44,858 nucleotides of DNA from UBA9337 sp036584565 (GTDB taxonomy: Bacteria; Patescibacteriota; Minisyncoccia; Moranbacterales; UBA9337). The notes below the pieces were generated by a model. It was not told where the DNA came from. It saw only the letters and a list, made by a program, of their open reading frames with translations, and searched no databases. The stretch's first letter is position 1; every line of letters begins with the position of its first letter. Below, piece after piece: positions 17,249 through 26,025 of the stretch. The stretch covers positions 1-44,858 of the forward strand of contig JAZHDF010000082.1 of the NCBI GenBank assembly GCA_036584565.1. The letters are read 5' to 3'. Made by a program: the position numbers and the translations under genes.

Positions 17249-18007
17249 TCAAGATAATATAATCCCAAAACTTCCAATAACGATAATCACCACCCCACTC
17301 GCTCCCAACATCTTCTTTATATATTCAATCAATGATTTATTTTTAGCATACTTCATTCTTTTGGGTCCGATCAAGGCCAGCACCCCTCTTTGCCCGTTGC
17401 TCAATTTATAAGGCGAAACTATCATTGAACAGTTGGAAATTTTCCCGATCGGGTTTTCCGCTCCGATAAATATCTTGGTTTCCCCCTCTTTCATCTCCTT
17501 AACGATTTTATCAAACATCTCATCAATATAATCCATTGTCTCCGCCAAGCGACAGACATCGTCCAGTTTTTGAAACTCCGGCTCGCTCAAGAGATCCCTC
17601 ATTCCAAAATCATCAAATTCATCTTTGTCCAAAATTCCGCTAATCGCCAAATTGCCGGTAATCCCGGAAAGCAACTTGGCGCTGGTTCGAGAAAGTCTCA
17701 TATTTTGAGCTTTTAGTTTCAAAAGTTCTTCTTGTAACTTTATTTGTTCCCGCTTGCTCAATTCCCGATCCCTCATCAACTCTTCCACAAAATATCGATA
17801 ACCTTTGTCGGTAGGAATCCGGCCGGCGCTGATATGCGGTTGATAAAGATACCCCTCGTCTTCCAATTCCGCCATTTCGCTTCTAATCGTAGCCGGACTG
17901 GCTTTGATCTTATACTTTTCGACCAAAATTTTTGAACCGATCGGCACAGCCGTTGAAGTATATTCTTCCACAATACATTCCAAAATTTTTTCTTGCCTTT
18001 GATTCAT
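17249..18007 (-). CDS. hrcA: Heat-shock repressor HrcA (short form)
   Basis: Repressor that binds CIRCE operators to control chaperone genes. At 252 residues it is much shorter than the usual 340 or so. The N-terminal winged helix is well conserved: MNQRQEKILECIVEEYTSTA, then ASPATIRSEMAELEDEGYL and HISAGRIPTDKGYRYFVEEL. The GAF-like middle is reduced, and QRGVLALIGPKRMKYAKN near the end matches the family. The last 20 residues are unusually hydrophobic (GASGVVIIVIGSFGIIL), unlike typical HrcA tails, so a membrane-facing or buried tail is possible. A CIRCE element overlaps its promoter, indicating autoregulation of hrcA-grpE-dnaK. Confidence 0.92.
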   Translation of the reverse strand: MNQRQEKILECIVEEYTSTAVPIGSKILVEKYKIKASPATIRSEMAELEDEGYLYQPHISAGRIPTDKGYRYFVEELMRDRELSKREQIKLQEELLKLKAQNMRLSRTSAKLLSGITGNLAISGILDKDEFDDFGMRDLLSEPEFQKLDDVCRLAETMDYIDEMFDKIVKEMKEGETKIFIGAENPIGKISNCSMIVSPYKLSNGQRGVLALIGPKRMKYAKNKSLIEYIKKMLGASGVVIIVIGSFGIILS

Positions 18008-18057
18008 ATGACTTTATAAACCTTATAAAAATAAATATTTTATCCTGTACCGATTCA

Positions 18058-18098
18058 ATTATAACAAAAAATTAGCACTCGTCAAGTCCGAGTGCTAA
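18058..18098 (-). promoter_or_regulatory. hrcA promoter with CIRCE operator
   Basis: A perfect CIRCE: TTAGCACTC (18072-18080), nine bases, GAGTGCTAA (18090-18098). On the minus strand a -35 TTGACG (18080-18085) lies inside the operator and a TATAAT (18058-18063) follows after 16 bases. HrcA binding would block RNA polymerase. The mRNA leader would be about 45 bases. Confidence 0.95.
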
Positions 18099-18116
18099 TA
18101 AGTTTTTCAAATTATA

Positions 18117-18659
18117 CTATTGAATAATAACTTCTTTTGCCACCTCCACCATAGTGACAAAATTATTTCCCATACTCAACCCGATTGTTTTTCGGGTAAT
18201 ATCATAAAAATAAAAGTACATCATTTTTCCCATTTTTAGATAATCTTCCGTCTTCATCATTCTCCGATTTCCTCTTTCAGGGAAAAAAGTGCAGAGCAAA
18301 AAACAAAAATCCGCACCCCTCCTGACACTTTCCGGATTATTTTCTTCAATGCCTTTCAAAAAATAATCCGAGGCGTAATAGCTTTCAGGAATATTTTTAA
18401 AATAGCAAGAAACAACTCCCGAAACATACAGGGTGCAACGAAAAATATCCGGGTCAATCATCTTGTTTTTGACCAAAAAAGAACTCATTTCAGAAAGAAC
18501 AAACTCCTTTGGATTTATCACGATGTTTATATCGCTTGGAGTTTTCTTTTTTTGAGCATTCTCCGAAACGATTTTAAGCAATTGAGTAAAATCATCGCTT
18601 ATTTTATCAGGATTGAAAAAATCTTCCCTCTTGGAAAAAATAGATATTAATTTTCCCAT
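18117..18659 (-). CDS. Conserved-looking protein of unknown function
   Basis: A predicted cytoplasmic protein of about 180 residues; no family is recognised. The ATG at 18657-18659 (MGKLISIFSKRED) was chosen over one six codons earlier, because an ideal AGGAGG lies just upstream of it (plus strand 18665-18670). The body is helical with several Cys residues (FRCTLYVSGVVSCYF, GADFCFLLCTFFPERGN). It lies immediately upstream of the CIRCE-controlled promoter and is therefore likely transcribed separately from hrcA. No membrane segment or signal peptide is convincing. Confidence 0.65.
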   Translation of the reverse strand: MGKLISIFSKREDFFNPDKISDDFTQLLKIVSENAQKKKTPSDINIVINPKEFVLSEMSSFLVKNKMIDPDIFRCTLYVSGVVSCYFKNIPESYYASDYFLKGIEENNPESVRRGADFCFLLCTFFPERGNRRMMKTEDYLKMGKMMYFYFYDITRKTIGLSMGNNFVTMVEVAKEVIIQ

Positions 18660-18793
18660 AAAATCCTCCTTTTTCAAATATTTTATAGCTTCATTTTCTT
18701 TCCATTTTTATGTTAAAGCATAACAAAACAAAAATCAATACGATACAGATAATTATTATACAAGTTACTGCGGGGCAAAAAATTTATAAAATC

Positions 18794-20071
18794 CTACTCT
18801 TTTCTAATCGCTTCCGCCGGAGTCAATTGAGATGCTCGACGAGCGGGATAAAATCCAAACACCAATCCCGTAAACATCGAAAATCCCACCGCCAGCAAAA
18901 CCGAACTTTTGGAAACATCGAAAACCACTCCCCAACCATAAGATGAAATAAAATAGGTTGCGAATCGGGCCGATATGATTCCCAGGACAACTCCGATCAC
19001 TCCGCCGATAAAAGTCAAAAATATCGCTTCAAAAATAAACTGCCAAAGAATGTCCCTGTTCCTGGCGCCCACCGCCTTCCTCAAACCGATCTCCCGAGTG
19101 CGCTCGGTTACCGCCACATACATCACATTCATTATTCCCACTCCGCCCACTACCAAGGAAATTGAAGCTAAAGCCAGCAAAAGATAATTTATCACATTAA
19201 AAATTTTGTCTAAAATTTCCTTGGCCTCGGCAATCGAAATCACCGCAAAATCGTCATCAATCCCGTCTTTTTTATCTTGCTCGTTGTCATACTCAATGTC
19301 GTGCCTGTCTCGCATAAGAGCTCGCATTTCCTCCATGGTCTGCTCAACTTTATCCATATCCTTTACTTTAAAAATGGCAAATTGAATATGATCGATGCCC
19401 ATAATTTTCTTTTGCAACGTTCTGACCGGGATATATATTATTTTATTAAAATCAAAGCCTCCGGCCGAACTCCGTTCTTTCATCACTCCGATTACTTTAA
19501 ATTTCTTTTTTCCGACTTTGATGCTTTTTCCCACCGCCTCTTCGTTGGGAAAAAACAATTCTTTGGTTTTGCTTCCTAAGACAACTACCTGCTTCAAATC
19601 CCGATCATCCTCTTCGAGAAAAAAAGAACCCTTTTCCAATTCCGCCCCGCTGTCGGCCGCCATCATTCCGGCCGAAACTCCGAAAATAAAAGTTTGTTCG
19701 TTTTCTCCCTCGTAAGAAACAATTTGCTGACCGAGAATTCCACCATACCAATCCCCCAAATTGGGCAACTTAGCCACCTCCTCGGCATCTTCCATGCTTA
19801 AAGTGGTGATTTGCATTCCGCCTGCCATTGAGGAAACATTCTGAGAAGAAATTTGAGAGGTCTGTGGCACCTTAACTTCAATCTCGACAATATCCGTTCC
19901 GAAACTTTCCACTTGAGCCACCACAAAACCTTTTAGGCCGTTACCCAAAGACAAAATCAAAATAACCGAAGTTACTCCGATTACGATACCCAAAAGCGAC
20001 AGAGCGGTTCGCGCTTTACTGCCGTATAAATTTCGCAAAGCTAATTTAATTGAAGTTAAAAACTTTTGCAT
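18794..20071 (-). CDS. MacB/FtsX-like permease, downstream copy
   Basis: ABC transporter permease of about 425 residues with the MacB layout: one N-terminal helix (ARTALSLLGIVIGVTSVILI), a large extracytoplasmic MacB_PCD domain, then three helices (VINYLLLALASISLVVGGVG, FEAIFLTFIGGVIGVVLG and a final one near FGFYPARRAS). ERTREIGLRKAVGARNRDI is the conserved FtsX coupling loop. The ATG at 20069-20071 (MQKFLTSIKLALRNL) is preferred over a TTG 20 codons upstream. It is the last gene of the adaptor-ATPase-permease cluster. Such systems in CPR may export peptides or lipids; the substrate is unknown. Confidence 0.9.
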   Translation of the reverse strand: MQKFLTSIKLALRNLYGSKARTALSLLGIVIGVTSVILILSLGNGLKGFVVAQVESFGTDIVEIEVKVPQTSQISSQNVSSMAGGMQITTLSMEDAEEVAKLPNLGDWYGGILGQQIVSYEGENEQTFIFGVSAGMMAADSGAELEKGSFFLEEDDRDLKQVVVLGSKTKELFFPNEEAVGKSIKVGKKKFKVIGVMKERSSAGGFDFNKIIYIPVRTLQKKIMGIDHIQFAIFKVKDMDKVEQTMEEMRALMRDRHDIEYDNEQDKKDGIDDDFAVISIAEAKEILDKIFNVINYLLLALASISLVVGGVGIMNVMYVAVTERTREIGLRKAVGARNRDILWQFIFEAIFLTFIGGVIGVVLGIISARFATYFISSYGWGVVFDVSKSSVLLAVGFSMFTGLVFGFYPARRASQLTPAEAIRKE

Positions 20072-20146
20072 ATTACATAAAAATAAACCAATAACCAAAA
20101 AACAATTTCCAAATAAATTACAAATGGCCAATTTACAATAACCAAA

Positions 20147-20530
20147 TTACTTTTTTCTATCTTCTGATTTAATTATAATTGAAGATAATATCTTTTTTAT
20201 TTCCATAGATTCAGTTAATAAACCACTTATTTTATATTCCAAGTCCTTATTTGCCTCTATAATTAGATTTAACCAAAACTCGGTTTCTTTTGCCTCCCTG
20301 CGAGCTATTTTAATTCTCATTAAAAAATCTTTTTTACTCAACGAATCATTGGCTTCTCTGTAGTTTGCACCAATTGAGCCAGCAGATCGAATAATTTGAT
20401 CAATTAACTTGAAATTTACAGTATTACTAGGAAGAACTTTGCACATTCTAATGATTCTTTTTGCAAATTCCAATGTTCTATCCTCTAAATCAAATTTATG
20501 ATTTTTTGTTTGTCTGTTTTTATTTATCAT
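20147..20530 (-). CDS. S23/IVP four-helix bundle protein
   Basis: A 127-residue member of the four-helix bundle family named after proteins encoded in 23S rRNA intervening sequences. Typical features are DLEDRTLEFAKRIIRMC, IDQIIRSAGSIGANYREAND and the ARREAKETEFWL motif. The function is unknown; homologues oligomerise as pentamers or diversify reverse transcriptase cassettes, but no reverse transcriptase is present here. It is inserted between the two MacB-like permease genes in the same direction, so it is probably expressed with them. Confidence 0.85.
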   Translation of the reverse strand: MINKNRQTKNHKFDLEDRTLEFAKRIIRMCKVLPSNTVNFKLIDQIIRSAGSIGANYREANDSLSKKDFLMRIKIARREAKETEFWLNLIIEANKDLEYKISGLLTESMEIKKILSSIIIKSEDRKK

Positions 20531-20598
20531 AATTGATTATTGTAATTTGATTATTATTTGTTTTTTGTAATTTAATTTATTGGTTATTAAGCTTTGCG

Positions 20599-21849
20599 CT
20601 ACTCATAGCGCAAAGCTTCCATCGGACTGATTTTGGAAGCCTTAACCGCCGGGTAAAGTCCGAAAAATATCCCGATTAAAACGGAAACCGAAACCGCCAC
20701 CAAAATCGAAATCGGAGAAATAATAAATTGCCAATCATAACCCAACAAGTTGATAATTATCGAAACCAGATAAGAAACCGCGATTCCCAAAATTATGCCC
20801 CACACCCCGCCGATAAAAGAAATGGTGGCCGATTCGATCAAAAATTGAATCATCACATCGCTGTTTTTGGCGCCCACGGCTTTTCTCAGTCCAACCTCGT
20901 TTATCCTTTGATTAACGGCAATCAACATCACATTCATCACTCCCACTCCGCCGACTATCAAAGAAATTGTCCCGACCGCCAAAAGAAAATAACGCATTGC
21001 ATCGGTTACGGTTGATAATATTTCTATGGCCGAAGCCCAATCTCTGACCGAAAAATCATCGTCCTCCGGATCATCAATATCATGTTGATTTCTCAAAACA
21101 TTTTTTACATCTTCTTTGGCAATCGGGATATTTTCTTCCGAATCTATTTTTAGCCGGATATAACCCAAATGATTTATCCCCATCAATAATTTCTGGGCGG
21201 TAGCCAGAGGAATGAAAACGGTTTCGTCCTGGCTGGAAACCCCGAATCCGGCCGAGGCTCTTTCTTGTAAAACCCCGATAACCGTAAAATCATAATCCTT
21301 GATTTTTATTTTTTTACCCAAAGGGTCCGTGTCGCCAAAAACATCCTTAACCAAAGAAGCTCCCAAAACGGCCACTCGCGACAAATTAATTTCCTCATCC
21401 TCACTTATGAACCTCCCCTTTTCAATTTCGGTACTTTCCACTTCCAAATAGTCGGCCGTTGTCCCGGTAAAAGAAACGCCGAGTTCTTCTTCGTCATTCT
21501 CCAATATCGCCGTACCCATCAGATATCCGGCGGCCGCTTCCACCCCGGTCACGTTTTTAGGTTTTTTGAGTTCCAAGAGATCGTCATATTTCAAGGTGGT
21601 CACCACCACACCCACAGCCGAAGCCGGCGGACCTTTTTCATCCGAAGCGCCGGGTAAAACTCCGATTAAATTAGAGCCCACTCCTCTAATTTGATCCAAA
21701 ATCAACTCTTGAGCGCTTTGACCGACGGCAAAAATTATAATCACCGAAGCCACTCCGATAATAATTCCCAACATAGTTAAAAAGGAGCGGAACTTGGCCG
21801 CCATCAGATTTTTAAAAGAAATTTTTATGGGAATAATTACATTAAACAT
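20599..21849 (-). CDS. MacB/FtsX-like permease, upstream copy
   Basis: ABC permease of 416 residues, a diverged paralogue of the gene at 18794. The N-terminal helix (MLGIIIGVASVIIIFAVG) is followed by a MacB_PCD periplasmic-type domain and three C-terminal helices (MRYFLLAVGTISLIVGGVGV, ISFIGGVWGIILGIAVSYL, ILVAVSVSVLIGIFFGLYP). The coupling loop NQRINEVGLRKAVGAKNSDV is intact. Two permeases could form a heterodimer served by the single ATPase at 21996. The 146-bp spacer to that ATPase is made of repeated ATAAAACATA and ATGTTATAT words. Confidence 0.9.
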   Translation of the reverse strand: MFNVIIPIKISFKNLMAAKFRSFLTMLGIIIGVASVIIIFAVGQSAQELILDQIRGVGSNLIGVLPGASDEKGPPASAVGVVVTTLKYDDLLELKKPKNVTGVEAAAGYLMGTAILENDEEELGVSFTGTTADYLEVESTEIEKGRFISEDEEINLSRVAVLGASLVKDVFGDTDPLGKKIKIKDYDFTVIGVLQERASAGFGVSSQDETVFIPLATAQKLLMGINHLGYIRLKIDSEENIPIAKEDVKNVLRNQHDIDDPEDDDFSVRDWASAIEILSTVTDAMRYFLLAVGTISLIVGGVGVMNVMLIAVNQRINEVGLRKAVGAKNSDVMIQFLIESATISFIGGVWGIILGIAVSYLVSIIINLLGYDWQFIISPISILVAVSVSVLIGIFFGLYPAVKASKISPMEALRYE

Positions 21850-21995
21850 TAATCATGAAACATAAAACATATAGCATGAAGCATGGGGGCATTAAACATT
21901 TAATTTAAATAACATTGTGTTATAGAATTTTATATTACATGTTATGCGCTATATGTTATATGCTTTAATGTTACGTGTTATGTGTTATGTGAAAT

Positions 21996-22724
21996 TTATT
22001 TCAAAAGTTCTCCATCCACCGCGATTTTCCTTTCTTTAACCGGATCATCCGCAACAATCAAACCGTCTTTGACAAAAAGAATTCGCTTGGCGTGCTGAGC
22101 GGTAAAAGTTTCATGAGTCACAAGAATAATCGTCTTACCGGCATCGTTCAATTTTTGTAAAATTTGCATTATCTGAGTCCCGCTTTTGGAATCAAGGTTT
22201 CCGGTCGGCTCGTCGGCAAAAATTATCTCCGGATCGGTTACCAAAGCCCGCGCAATCGCCACTCGTTGCTTTTCGCCACCGGAAAGTTGATTGGAGTAGT
22301 AATAAGTTCGATGCTCCATTCCCACCGCTTTTAGCGCTTCCTTTATCTTACCCTCATTCACCTTGTTGCTGATATCGTGATTGTAAAGAAGAGGCAATTC
22401 CACGTTCTCATAAACGGTGGTACGGGGGAGGAGGTTAAAAGTTTGAAAAATAAAACCGATTTTACTGTTTCGAGTTTCCGCCGATTCATCATCTGAAAAA
22501 GTGCCGGTATCCCTACCTTCCAAAAAATATTCTCCCCCTGTCGGTCGATCCAATAAACCCAAGACTTGCATCAAAGTGGACTTACCGCTTCCGCTCGGTC
22601 CCATAATGGAAACGAATTCGCCCTTATCGATTTCAAAAGAGTTCTCGCGTAAAGCCAAAGTTTCCACTTCGCCGTTAGTGTAAGTTTTACTTATTTTATT
22701 TGCTTTAATAATCGGAATTGACAT
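21996..22724 (-). CDS. ABC transporter ATPase, LolD/MacB-like
   Basis: An ATPase subunit of about 242 residues. Walker A GPSGSGKSTLMQVLGLLDRP, Q-loop FQTFNLLP, signature QLSGGEKQRVAIARALVTDP, Walker B IIFADEPTGNLDSKSG and the H-loop VTHE are all present; NLDSKSG is typical of the LolD/MacB/SalX branch. The ATG at 22722-22724 (MSIPIIKANKISKTY) is preferred over a start 13 codons upstream. It powers the two FtsX-like permeases encoded downstream, with the adaptor encoded upstream at 23156. Confidence 0.93.
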   Translation of the reverse strand: MSIPIIKANKISKTYTNGEVETLALRENSFEIDKGEFVSIMGPSGSGKSTLMQVLGLLDRPTGGEYFLEGRDTGTFSDDESAETRNSKIGFIFQTFNLLPRTTVYENVELPLLYNHDISNKVNEGKIKEALKAVGMEHRTYYYSNQLSGGEKQRVAIARALVTDPEIIFADEPTGNLDSKSGTQIMQILQKLNDAGKTIILVTHETFTAQHAKRILFVKDGLIVADDPVKERKIAVDGELLK

Positions 22725-22879
22725 ATGGATTGAAAATTTTGTAATTTTTAAATAAAAATTCAAAATAACAAATATTTATAATTATCGATTACGAGTCAAC
22801 TGGCGGAGGATTTTTTTTACAAAAATAAAAATAGATCGTCTCTGCGAGTAATTTCCGTACTCGGAAATTGCGCAGCAGT

Positions 22880-23075
22880 CTTGTGCGAGATTGCCACGTC
22901 GGAGTACCTCCTCGCAATGACAAACCGCACGTGTAATCTCGAGCGTATCCGCCAACTGGAGGAGGAGTCGAGAGATCTAGATTTCTCCACAAGGTCGAAA
23001 TGACAGAGGGAGGCTTCGCGCCGGCAAAAATATTGGTATTTTTTCGATGACGGTTGACTGATGACTTGATGACAA
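22880..23075. repeat. Mosaic intergenic repeat, copy 4
   Basis: Block A (GAGATTGCCACGTCGG), a full block C (GAGAGATCTAG, then CCACAAGGTCGAAATGACAG) and block B (TCGATGACGGTTGACTG). It fills the 391-bp spacer 22765-23155 with a degenerate ATTACC/GTTACC tract at 23126-23150. No gene is supported there. Confidence 0.85.
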
Positions 23076-23155
23076 AATACCCTCATTACCAATTATTCAT
23101 TCTTAATTCTTCATTCTTAATTTTTCTTTAATTACCAGTTACCGATTATTATTAA

Positions 23156-24172
23156 CTACTTCCCTTCTTTTGTAAAAGTTACCACCTCTTCTCCCCCGTT
23201 TAAACCGGTAACGATTTCCGTCAGACCGCTGTCTCCCCGCAATCCCGCCTTGACATCCGCTCTTCTGACAGTTTTTTCTTGATCGGCGCCTATCTCCAAA
23301 ATTTCCACATAACGTTTGCCATCTTCATTTTTTATAGCTTGATTGGAGATTGCCAAGACGTCTTTCTTTTCGGCTGTCAAAATATCGATATCGGTACTCA
23401 TCCCGGATTTAATTCTCTCGTCTTCGGTCAAAATTTTGAAAGTCACCCGATAATAAACCACATCTTGAATAATGGTGGCGGCTGGCTCAATCTCCGTAAC
23501 TTCAAACTCAAATATTTCATCGGAAAGGAAAGCGTCAAAAGTCGCCTGTCCTTTTTGACCGATTTTTATTTTATCAATATCGGACTCCGGTACATCCGCT
23601 TCAATTTCAAAACCTTTTTCTCCCGAAATGGTCACCAGCGGTTTCCCCATAGTGGCCATTTCCCCTTGTGCTAAATATTTTTTGGCAATAACTCCGTCGA
23701 TAGGAGCATACACGATATTTTTTTTCATTTGTTTTTGCAATGTCCAGGTGGCGGCGCGCGCGCTTTCCACCGCCAATTTAGCCGCCTCTCTCTCTTCCGG
23801 CTTTAATTCGTCCCATTTTCTCCTCTTTAAATCCAGCTGTTCTTGTTGAATTTGAAGAGCGATTAACGTCTCGTTCAATTGTGCTCGCACTACGGAATCA
23901 TTAATCTTGGCAATCTTTTGCCCCTTTTCAATTCTATCTCCGACTTCTATCACTAACTCTTCCACCGTACCGCTTATTTCCGGCGAAACATCGGCTTTTA
24001 CAATATCAACCACTTCACCGGTTACGGAAACGGTCTGCTTTAAATCGGTCCTGATCGCTTTTTCCGTGGTGTATTCCGGTCCTGTATCTTTGGGCTTAAA
24101 ATAATAAAAAGCGCCGGCGCCCAAAACCGCCAACAAAGTTACCCAAATTAATATTTTTTTTCTTTTTTTCAT
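23156..24172 (-). CDS. Efflux adaptor, membrane fusion protein (MacA/HlyD-like)
   Basis: A periplasmic-adaptor-type protein of about 338 residues. One N-terminal membrane helix (ILIWVTLLAVLGAGAFYYF) is followed by a split lipoyl domain (GTVEELVIEVGDRIEKGQKI and IVYAPIDGVIAKKYLAQGE), a short coiled coil (about 110-150) and a beta-barrel. The ATG at 24170-24172 (MKKRKKILIW) is used; the longer frame starts at GTG. It heads the adaptor-ATPase-permease-IVP-permease order. In a single-membrane CPR cell it would link the transporter to the envelope rather than to an outer-membrane channel. Confidence 0.9.
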   Translation of the reverse strand: MKKRKKILIWVTLLAVLGAGAFYYFKPKDTGPEYTTEKAIRTDLKQTVSVTGEVVDIVKADVSPEISGTVEELVIEVGDRIEKGQKIAKINDSVVRAQLNETLIALQIQQEQLDLKRRKWDELKPEEREAAKLAVESARAATWTLQKQMKKNIVYAPIDGVIAKKYLAQGEMATMGKPLVTISGEKGFEIEADVPESDIDKIKIGQKGQATFDAFLSDEIFEFEVTEIEPAATIIQDVVYYRVTFKILTEDERIKSGMSTDIDILTAEKKDVLAISNQAIKNEDGKRYVEILEIGADQEKTVRRADVKAGLRGDSGLTEIVTGLNGGEEVVTFTKEGK

Positions 24173-24209
24173 ATGCGACTCTAATTTATCAAATAACACG
24201 CGAATGACT

Positions 24210-24611
24210 CTAATTCGAATGAAATTTGGAATTTATTACTCTTTTTGGTTTTAAATATGTATGTCTAAAATTTACTATCAAGCCCAATGGAAGATTGGAT
24301 ACTTCCAAATATCTTAACATTTGAAAATAATCATTCTTTGTTATAAACTTTTTAGCTTTAAAATCTATTATAATAATCTTTTTAATAATAAAATCCGGTA
24401 TGTTCCCATTTTCTTTTGCATTATTAAAAATATTTTTTAATTCAGACTCCCTCGTATAATCAATTTTTATTAACTTTAATTTTTCTTCGAACAAATCACA
24501 GTATTGTCTTTCTGTTTTAAATCTTCCCAATTCATTATGAACCTTAAACATTATGCCGGTCAATTTATATGATAATTCCGGATAATACAAATCTTTTTTT
24601 ATCGGACCCAT
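24210..24611 (-). CDS. GxxExxY protein (predicted PD-(D/E)XK fold)
   Basis: A 133-residue protein of the GxxExxY family. The name motif reads GRFKTERQY, preceded by LTGIMFKVHNELG, and the core DFIIKKIIIIDFKAKKF fits the D and E/DxK strands of a PD-(D/E)XK-like fold. The end QMLRYLEVSNLPLGLIVNFR is typical. Its function is unknown. Like the IVP protein 4 kb away, it belongs to families found in rRNA intervening sequences and polysaccharide loci. It lies 38 bases upstream of the adaptor gene, same strand. Confidence 0.85.
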   Translation of the reverse strand: MGPIKKDLYYPELSYKLTGIMFKVHNELGRFKTERQYCDLFEEKLKLIKIDYTRESELKNIFNNAKENGNIPDFIIKKIIIIDFKAKKFITKNDYFQMLRYLEVSNLPLGLIVNFRHTYLKPKRVINSKFHSN

Positions 24612-24663
24612 TTTAAAAAATTTAAAAATTCTAAAAAAATATCTGGATTGTTTTTAATTCGAA

Positions 24664-25128
24664 TTATTCGAGTGGCAATTGATTTATTTGGGTCGCCCCC
24701 TTATCCAGCGCCTCGTTAACCAACTTGTCCGCCACGGTGTTTTTTTCACGGGGAATATGAAAAAATTTAACATTTTTAAAGTCCAGCATTAAATTCCAAA
24801 TTTCGATAAAATATTTTTGAATCCTTTCTTCTTTCAATTTATATTGATGATTTAATTGCTTGACCATCAATTCGCTATCCGCATAACACTCAATTTGAAA
24901 CTCCTTGGCTTTGGTCTTGCCGATTAGCGCCTTGGTTTTTTTTAAACCGAAAATCAACGCTTCATATTCGGCGTCATTATTGGTTTTTATTCCAATACAT
25001 TCTCCATATTTTTTGTCGATATCCCCCGCAAGTCCGCTTTTGGGAGCGGAAATCCAAATACCAATTCCGGCCGGCCCGGGATTGCCCCGCGAACCGCCAT
25101 CGGTATGGATAGTTATTTTATTTTCCAT
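24664..25128 (-). CDS. rnhA: Ribonuclease HI-like protein
   Basis: RNase HI of 154 residues that would cut the RNA strand of RNA-DNA hybrids. The motif IHTDGGSRGNPGPAG gives the first catalytic Asp, AEYEAL the Glu, CYADSELMVKQLNHQYK the second Asp, and REKNTVADKLVNEA the last Asp. It lacks the basic protrusion of E. coli RNase HI and resembles the shorter archaeal and Bacillus YpdQ-like branch. It lies 52 bases upstream of the GxxExxY gene. A terminator stands just beyond its 5' side. Confidence 0.9.
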   Translation of the reverse strand: MENKITIHTDGGSRGNPGPAGIGIWISAPKSGLAGDIDKKYGECIGIKTNNDAEYEALIFGLKKTKALIGKTKAKEFQIECYADSELMVKQLNHQYKLKEERIQKYFIEIWNLMLDFKNVKFFHIPREKNTVADKLVNEALDKGATQINQLPLE

Positions 25129-25162
25129 ATCTTAATATTAGCATACCTCGATATTTTTGGAA

Positions 25163-25196
25163 ATAAAAAAAAGCCGGATCCTCCCTGGTCCGACTT
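25163..25196 (-). terminator. Intrinsic terminator of the 115-aa membrane protein gene
   Basis: On the minus strand AAGTCGGA pairs with TCCGGCTT (25171-25196), followed by a T-run. It lies 16 bases past the stop at 25212. Confidence 0.8.
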
Positions 25197-25211
25197 GATG
25201 CAAAAAAAAGA

Positions 25212-25559
25212 CTAAAAAATACCCATGTCCCAATGCGACTTAATAACCAGCTGAGAAAATAATCCGACTAGAAGATAAACCGCCAGAAAATAAATTATTC
25301 CCAAAAACCACCCGCCCAAATTAAAGGCAAAAAAAACATTTAAAGTATCTTTTTCCAAGATTAAAATCTTCCAATCAAATTTTACGGATAAAAAAAATGT
25401 AATCACCGGCAAAACTGTCCCGAGTGTCGCAAATAAACAACATTCCTTATTGTATTCGTCCCCGCAATTATCTCCCGCCTCCAAAATTAGAAATGGCAGC
25501 CAAAATAAAAGATTTAAAAATTTGTCACTTTTTTTGCCACTGTCAAAAAAATATTTCAT
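25212..25559 (-). CDS. Small membrane protein, three helices
   Basis: A 115-residue membrane protein with hydrophobic stretches near 14-28 (FLNLLFWLPFLILEAG), 42-58 (FATLGTVLPVITFFLS) and 80-105 (LGGWFLGIIYFLAVYLLVGL). A Cys-rich loop (DNCGDEYNKECC) lies between helices 1 and 2. No family is recognised. A purine-rich ribosome binding site (GGGGGAGAGG) precedes the ATG. It forms a single-gene unit with its own terminator. Confidence 0.65.
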   Translation of the reverse strand: MKYFFDSGKKSDKFLNLLFWLPFLILEAGDNCGDEYNKECCLFATLGTVLPVITFFLSVKFDWKILILEKDTLNVFFAFNLGGWFLGIIYFLAVYLLVGLFSQLVIKSHWDMGIF

Positions 25560-25635
25560 TTTCCTCTCCCCCTCTTTTGATTATTCGTAAGGAACTCCTT
25601 ATTAAATTATAAAAAATATCCCAAAAAGTCAATTC

Positions 25636-25917
25636 TTATTCCAAATCCTTTTTTACTCCCAATGCTTTATAGAGCATCCCGGTAAAAAATAAGACTACTG
25701 TGCCGATCAAAATCAAGGCAAAAGGATATTGTTTAAAAAAATCCACCCGGCTTAAAATCAACTCAAAACCGTAAATAATCGAAGCGGTACTGAAGACCGC
25801 CAAAAAGGAAAATAAGATCGGATAACGATGGACTGCCGTTTGTTGATAATAAACCAACTTTTCATCCGCCTTTTGGGCGACTTTTTCTATCTCCAAGATT
25901 GGATCGGGAATTTGCAT
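25636..25917 (-). CDS. Small two-helix membrane protein
   Basis: A 93-residue protein. The N-terminal 30 residues are soluble and helical (DPILEIEKVAQKADEKLVYY). Two hydrophobic helices follow, at about 33-53 (PILFSFLAVFSTASIIYGF) and 65-83 (YPFALILIGTVVLFFTGML), with a short basic tail. I recall similar small proteins in CPR genomes, without a known function. A terminator hairpin separates it from rplA. Confidence 0.6.
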   Translation of the reverse strand: MQIPDPILEIEKVAQKADEKLVYYQQTAVHRYPILFSFLAVFSTASIIYGFELILSRVDFFKQYPFALILIGTVVLFFTGMLYKALGVKKDLE

Positions 25918-25970
25918 AAATTTTTAAAAATATTTAAATTACCTCTACATTATAACATATTTATCAAACA

Positions 25971-26000
25971 AAAAACCGCCCCTTAAAACAGGCGGTTTTT
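25971..26000 (-). terminator. Bidirectional terminator downstream of rplA
   Basis: A perfect 10-bp inverted repeat AAAAACCGCC/GGCGGTTTTT with a 10-base loop, 25 bases past the rplA stop. It ends the secE-nusG-rplK-rplA unit. Confidence 0.92.
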
Positions 26001-26025
26001 TTATTTAAAGATTTTTTCTCTCAGA

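Noticed and set aside
22789..23092. Two overlapping small ORFs
   Set aside because: They lie entirely within mosaic repeat copy 4 and have no protein-like features.
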